This document shows, in pieces, positions 62,289 through 64,000 of a stretch of DNA of 64,000 nt. Below the pieces are notes generated by a model. The model was not told where the DNA came from. It searched no databases and worked only from the letters and a program-made list of their open reading frames with translations. Numbering within the stretch: position 1 is the first letter of the stretch; every line of letters starts with the position of its first letter. This stretch comes from Pirellulales bacterium (GTDB lineage Bacteria; Planctomycetota; Planctomycetia; Pirellulales; JACPPG01), in contig DASZWQ010000033.1 in the NCBI GenBank assembly GCA_035546535.1, forward strand, positions 1 to 64,000. Direction: 5' to 3'. Position numbers and translations under genes: made by a program.

Positions 62289-63578
62289 ATGAAACTCGAT
62301 CCTGATGCTCGTCACGCGAGTTCCGCAGCCGCGGCGATCCCGGCGTTCGTCGAGGACGTCGAGATTCGCGGGCATATTATCGACAGCCTGATTCTGCCCA
62401 AGGTCCTCGATCTGATCACCGGTTTGGGCGGCTCGTTCCGCATCAAGCAGATCGCGATTGGCCAGGCGCGCACCGACGTCAGCCACGCGTTGGTCGAGGT
62501 GCAAGCGCCCACGGCCGAGGCGTTGGCGGCGATCATTGCCGAAATCGCCGATCATGGCGCGGTCCCCACCGTTTCTCAAGATTGCCGGCTGGAGGCGGCC
62601 GACATGGACGGCGCCTTTCCCGAGGGCTTCTACAGCACGACCAACCAGCGGACCGAGGTGCGGATTTCGGGGCACTGGCACGAGGTCGACGTGCAGGAAA
62701 TGGATTGCGGTATCGTCGTCTCGGCCGATCGCAAGCACGCCAAATGCCTGCCCATGATCGACGTGCGCCGCGGCGATTCGCTCGTCGTGGGCCACGCCGG
62801 CGTGCGTGTCTTTCCACCCGAACGCGCCGTGCAGCACCATTTGTTCGAGTTCATGGGCAGCAATGTCTCGACGGAAAAGCCCAAGACGGTCGCCATCCGA
62901 GCGATCGCGCGCGAACTGGCGAACAATCGCGCCGCCGGCGGCCGCACGCTGCTGGTCGGCGGCCCGGCGATCGTACACACTGGCAGCGGGGCGCATGTCT
63001 GCCGGATGATCCGCGACGGATACATCGACGTGCTGTTTGCGGGCAATGCCCTGGCGACGCACGATATCGAGCAGGCCTTGTTCGGCACGAGCCTCGGCGT
63101 TCACATGGCGCACGGCAATCCCACCGAGGGAGGCCACGAGCACCACTTGCGGGCGATTAATCGCATTCGCCGCGCGGGCGGCATTCGACAAGCCGTGGAG
63201 TCGGGACTGCTCACCTCGGGCATCATGTATGAGTGCGTGCGGAATCACGTCGACTTTTTACTGGCCGGCAGCATTCGCGACGACGGGCCTCTGCCGGAGG
63301 TGATCACCGACTCGCTCGAGGCGCAGCGGCAAATGCGCGAGGCGGTGCGCGACGTCACGTTTTGTCTCATGATCGCCACCACGCTGCACTCGATTGCCGT
63401 GGGGAATTTGCTGCCCGCCTGGGTCAAGGTGGTGTGCGCGGATATCAATCCTTCTACGGTGATCAAGCTGGCTGACCGCGGCACGTTTCAAACCGTGGGC
63501 CTGGTGACCGACGTCGAACCGTTTCTGCGGGCGCTAGTGCGCGAGCTGGCCGATATCGAAGCGGAGGCCAGCGTATGA
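62289..63578 (+). CDS. TIGR00300-type ornithine cyclodeaminase (AgrE/ArgZ C-terminal domain homologue)
   Basis: A 429-residue protein matching the TIGR00300 family (LOR/SDH domain), the C-terminal domain of the cyanobacterial arginine-degrading enzyme AgrE/ArgZ and its archaeal stand-alone homologue, which turn ornithine into proline with ammonia release. Recognisable are VEIRGHIIDSLILPKVLDLI, SHALVEVQAPTAEAL, RRGDSLVVGHAGVRVFPPER, LVGGPAIVHTGSGAHVCRMI, LFAGNALATHDIEQALFGTS, GGHEHHLRAINRIRRAGGI and SLLPAWVKVVCADINPSTV. ATG 62289 is preferred over GTG 62280. Coupled to the next gene by ATGA. Confidence 0.88.
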   Translation: MKLDPDARHASSAAAAIPAFVEDVEIRGHIIDSLILPKVLDLITGLGGSFRIKQIAIGQARTDVSHALVEVQAPTAEALAAIIAEIADHGAVPTVSQDCRLEAADMDGAFPEGFYSTTNQRTEVRISGHWHEVDVQEMDCGIVVSADRKHAKCLPMIDVRRGDSLVVGHAGVRVFPPERAVQHHLFEFMGSNVSTEKPKTVAIRAIARELANNRAAGGRTLLVGGPAIVHTGSGAHVCRMIRDGYIDVLFAGNALATHDIEQALFGTSLGVHMAHGNPTEGGHEHHLRAINRIRRAGGIRQAVESGLLTSGIMYECVRNHVDFLLAGSIRDDGPLPEVITDSLEAQRQMREAVRDVTFCLMIATTLHSIAVGNLLPAWVKVVCADINPSTVIKLADRGTFQTVGLVTDVEPFLRALVRELADIEAEASV

Positions 63579-64000
63579 TTCCGCCGCGCATCTTGATGTG
63601 CCAGCCCGACTTTTACGGCATCGAGTACGAAATCAACGCCTGGATGCATCGCGACCATCCGGCCGATCGGCCAACGGCACGCGCGCAATGGATATCGCTT
63701 CGCCGCGCGATGGAAGAAGCCGGAGCCATGGTCGAGATACTGCCGGCCGTGGCGGGTCTGCCCGACCTGGTCTTCACCGCAAACGCGGCGATCGTTTATC
63801 ACAACCTGGCGATCGTGGCCCACTTTCGTCATGCCGAACGTCAAGGGGAGGAAACCTATGACGAACGCTGGCTGACGGAGCACGGCTTTCGCGTCGAGCA
63901 CCTGCCGCCGGGAATGTACTTCGAAGGGGCGGGCGATGCACTGTTTTGCGGTGAGACACTCTTCGCCGGGTACCGGTTGCGCAGCGAATTTCGCGCGCAC
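63575..64000 (+). CDS. Amidinotransferase-family arginine dihydrolase-like protein (cut by window edge)
   Basis: The first 142 codons of a gene that runs off the right edge. It starts as MIPPRILMCQPDFYGIEYEI and continues with TARAQWISLRRAMEEAGAMV, GLPDLVFTANAAIVYHNLAI, FEGAGDALFCGETLFAGYR, the N-terminal half of the DDAH/arginine-dihydrolase (amidinotransferase) fold; the catalytic His and Cys would lie beyond the edge. The start overlaps the TIGR00300 stop (ATGA). In cyanobacteria these two activities are fused in a single AgrE/ArgZ protein; here they are adjacent genes. Confidence 0.85.
   Translation, partial: MIPPRILMCQPDFYGIEYEINAWMHRDHPADRPTARAQWISLRRAMEEAGAMVEILPAVAGLPDLVFTANAAIVYHNLAIVAHFRHAERQGEETYDERWLTEHGFRVEHLPPGMYFEGAGDALFCGETLFAGYRLRSEFRAH

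Noticed and set aside
1-64000. tRNA, rRNA, CRISPR array, insertion sequence or prophage
   Set aside because: None seen: no repeat-spacer pattern, no transposase or integrase motif, and no cloverleaf-like conserved sequence in the gaps.

Overview
The window is about 64 kb of GC-rich, gene-dense chromosome from a bacterium that is most probably a planctomycete of the Pirellulales type. The main pointers are a DUF1559 protein with a prepilin-type N-terminus, a BBP7-type outer-membrane barrel with a long Pro/Ala-rich leader, HExxH proteins of the DUF1570 type, an alternative complex III plus cytochrome oxidase operon, and several families of short dispersed palindromes (CCCTCTCCC/GGGAGAGGG, CCCGAAGCGCYAGCGA, AGCCCC-GGGGC). 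I saw no tRNA, rRNA, CRISPR array, transposase, integrase or phage gene. This looks like ordinary chromosomal backbone and not a mobile island.

Layout. 0.2-1.3 kb: a TerC-family membrane protein. 1.8-5.2 kb: an ExbB/TolQ-type channel, two ExbD/TolR proteins and a two-anchor membrane protein. 5.2-18.6 kb (minus strand): a 13-gene respiratory operon running cox4, small membrane protein, actABCDEF, small anchored protein, SCO, coxB, coxA, coxC. It links quinol oxidation by alternative complex III to a caa3-type oxygen reductase. 19.3-31.6 kb (plus): a translationally coupled operon of a coiled-coil membrane protein, a MoxR AAA+ ATPase, a large membrane protein, an ABC ATPase and permease, a DUF58 protein and two VWA proteins. 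31.8-42.2 kb: bifunctional PutA, an SDR, a secreted protein with a possible lectin domain, a quinone reductase, a phytanoyl-CoA dioxygenase-like enzyme, a DUF1559 protein and a DacZ-like diadenylate cyclase. 42.5-53.6 kb: a lipoprotein, an Rrf2 regulator with a visible promoter and operator next to a heme-sensor-like cytochrome, a HEAT lipoprotein, a HExxH protein, a PQQ-type propeller, serine acetyltransferase, a lipid A-type acyltransferase, a Rieske protein and a tandem GNAT. 54.1-64 kb: the BBP7 barrel, a second HExxH protein, a methyltransferase-like membrane protein, an SDR, ispG, a sugar-type binding protein, an Arg/Asp-rich disordered protein, and an ornithine cyclodeaminase/amidinotransferase pair cut by the window edge.

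How the genes work together. The respiratory operon is self-contained: quinone-binding NrfD-like subunits (ActC, ActF), Fe-S wires (ActB), pentaheme and monoheme cytochromes (ActA, ActE), and a CuA subunit with its own cytochrome c domain feeding a YSHP-type (A2) catalytic subunit. The MoxR operon combines an AAA+ chaperone, its usual DUF58/VWA partners and an ABC exporter, suggesting envelope maturation or surveillance of unknown substrate. At the right edge, an arginine dihydrolase-like protein and a TIGR00300 ornithine cyclodeaminase would convert arginine to proline, which PutA (27 kb away) could oxidise to glutamate. The Rrf2 regulator has a strong promoter with a perfect 9+9 palindrome over the expected start site and is followed by a Tll0287-like heme protein, suggesting a redox or nitric-oxide responsive pair.

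Limits. All family calls come from reading motifs and translations by eye. Start codons were chosen from Shine-Dalgarno spacing and the overlap pattern; alternatives are stated where they matter.
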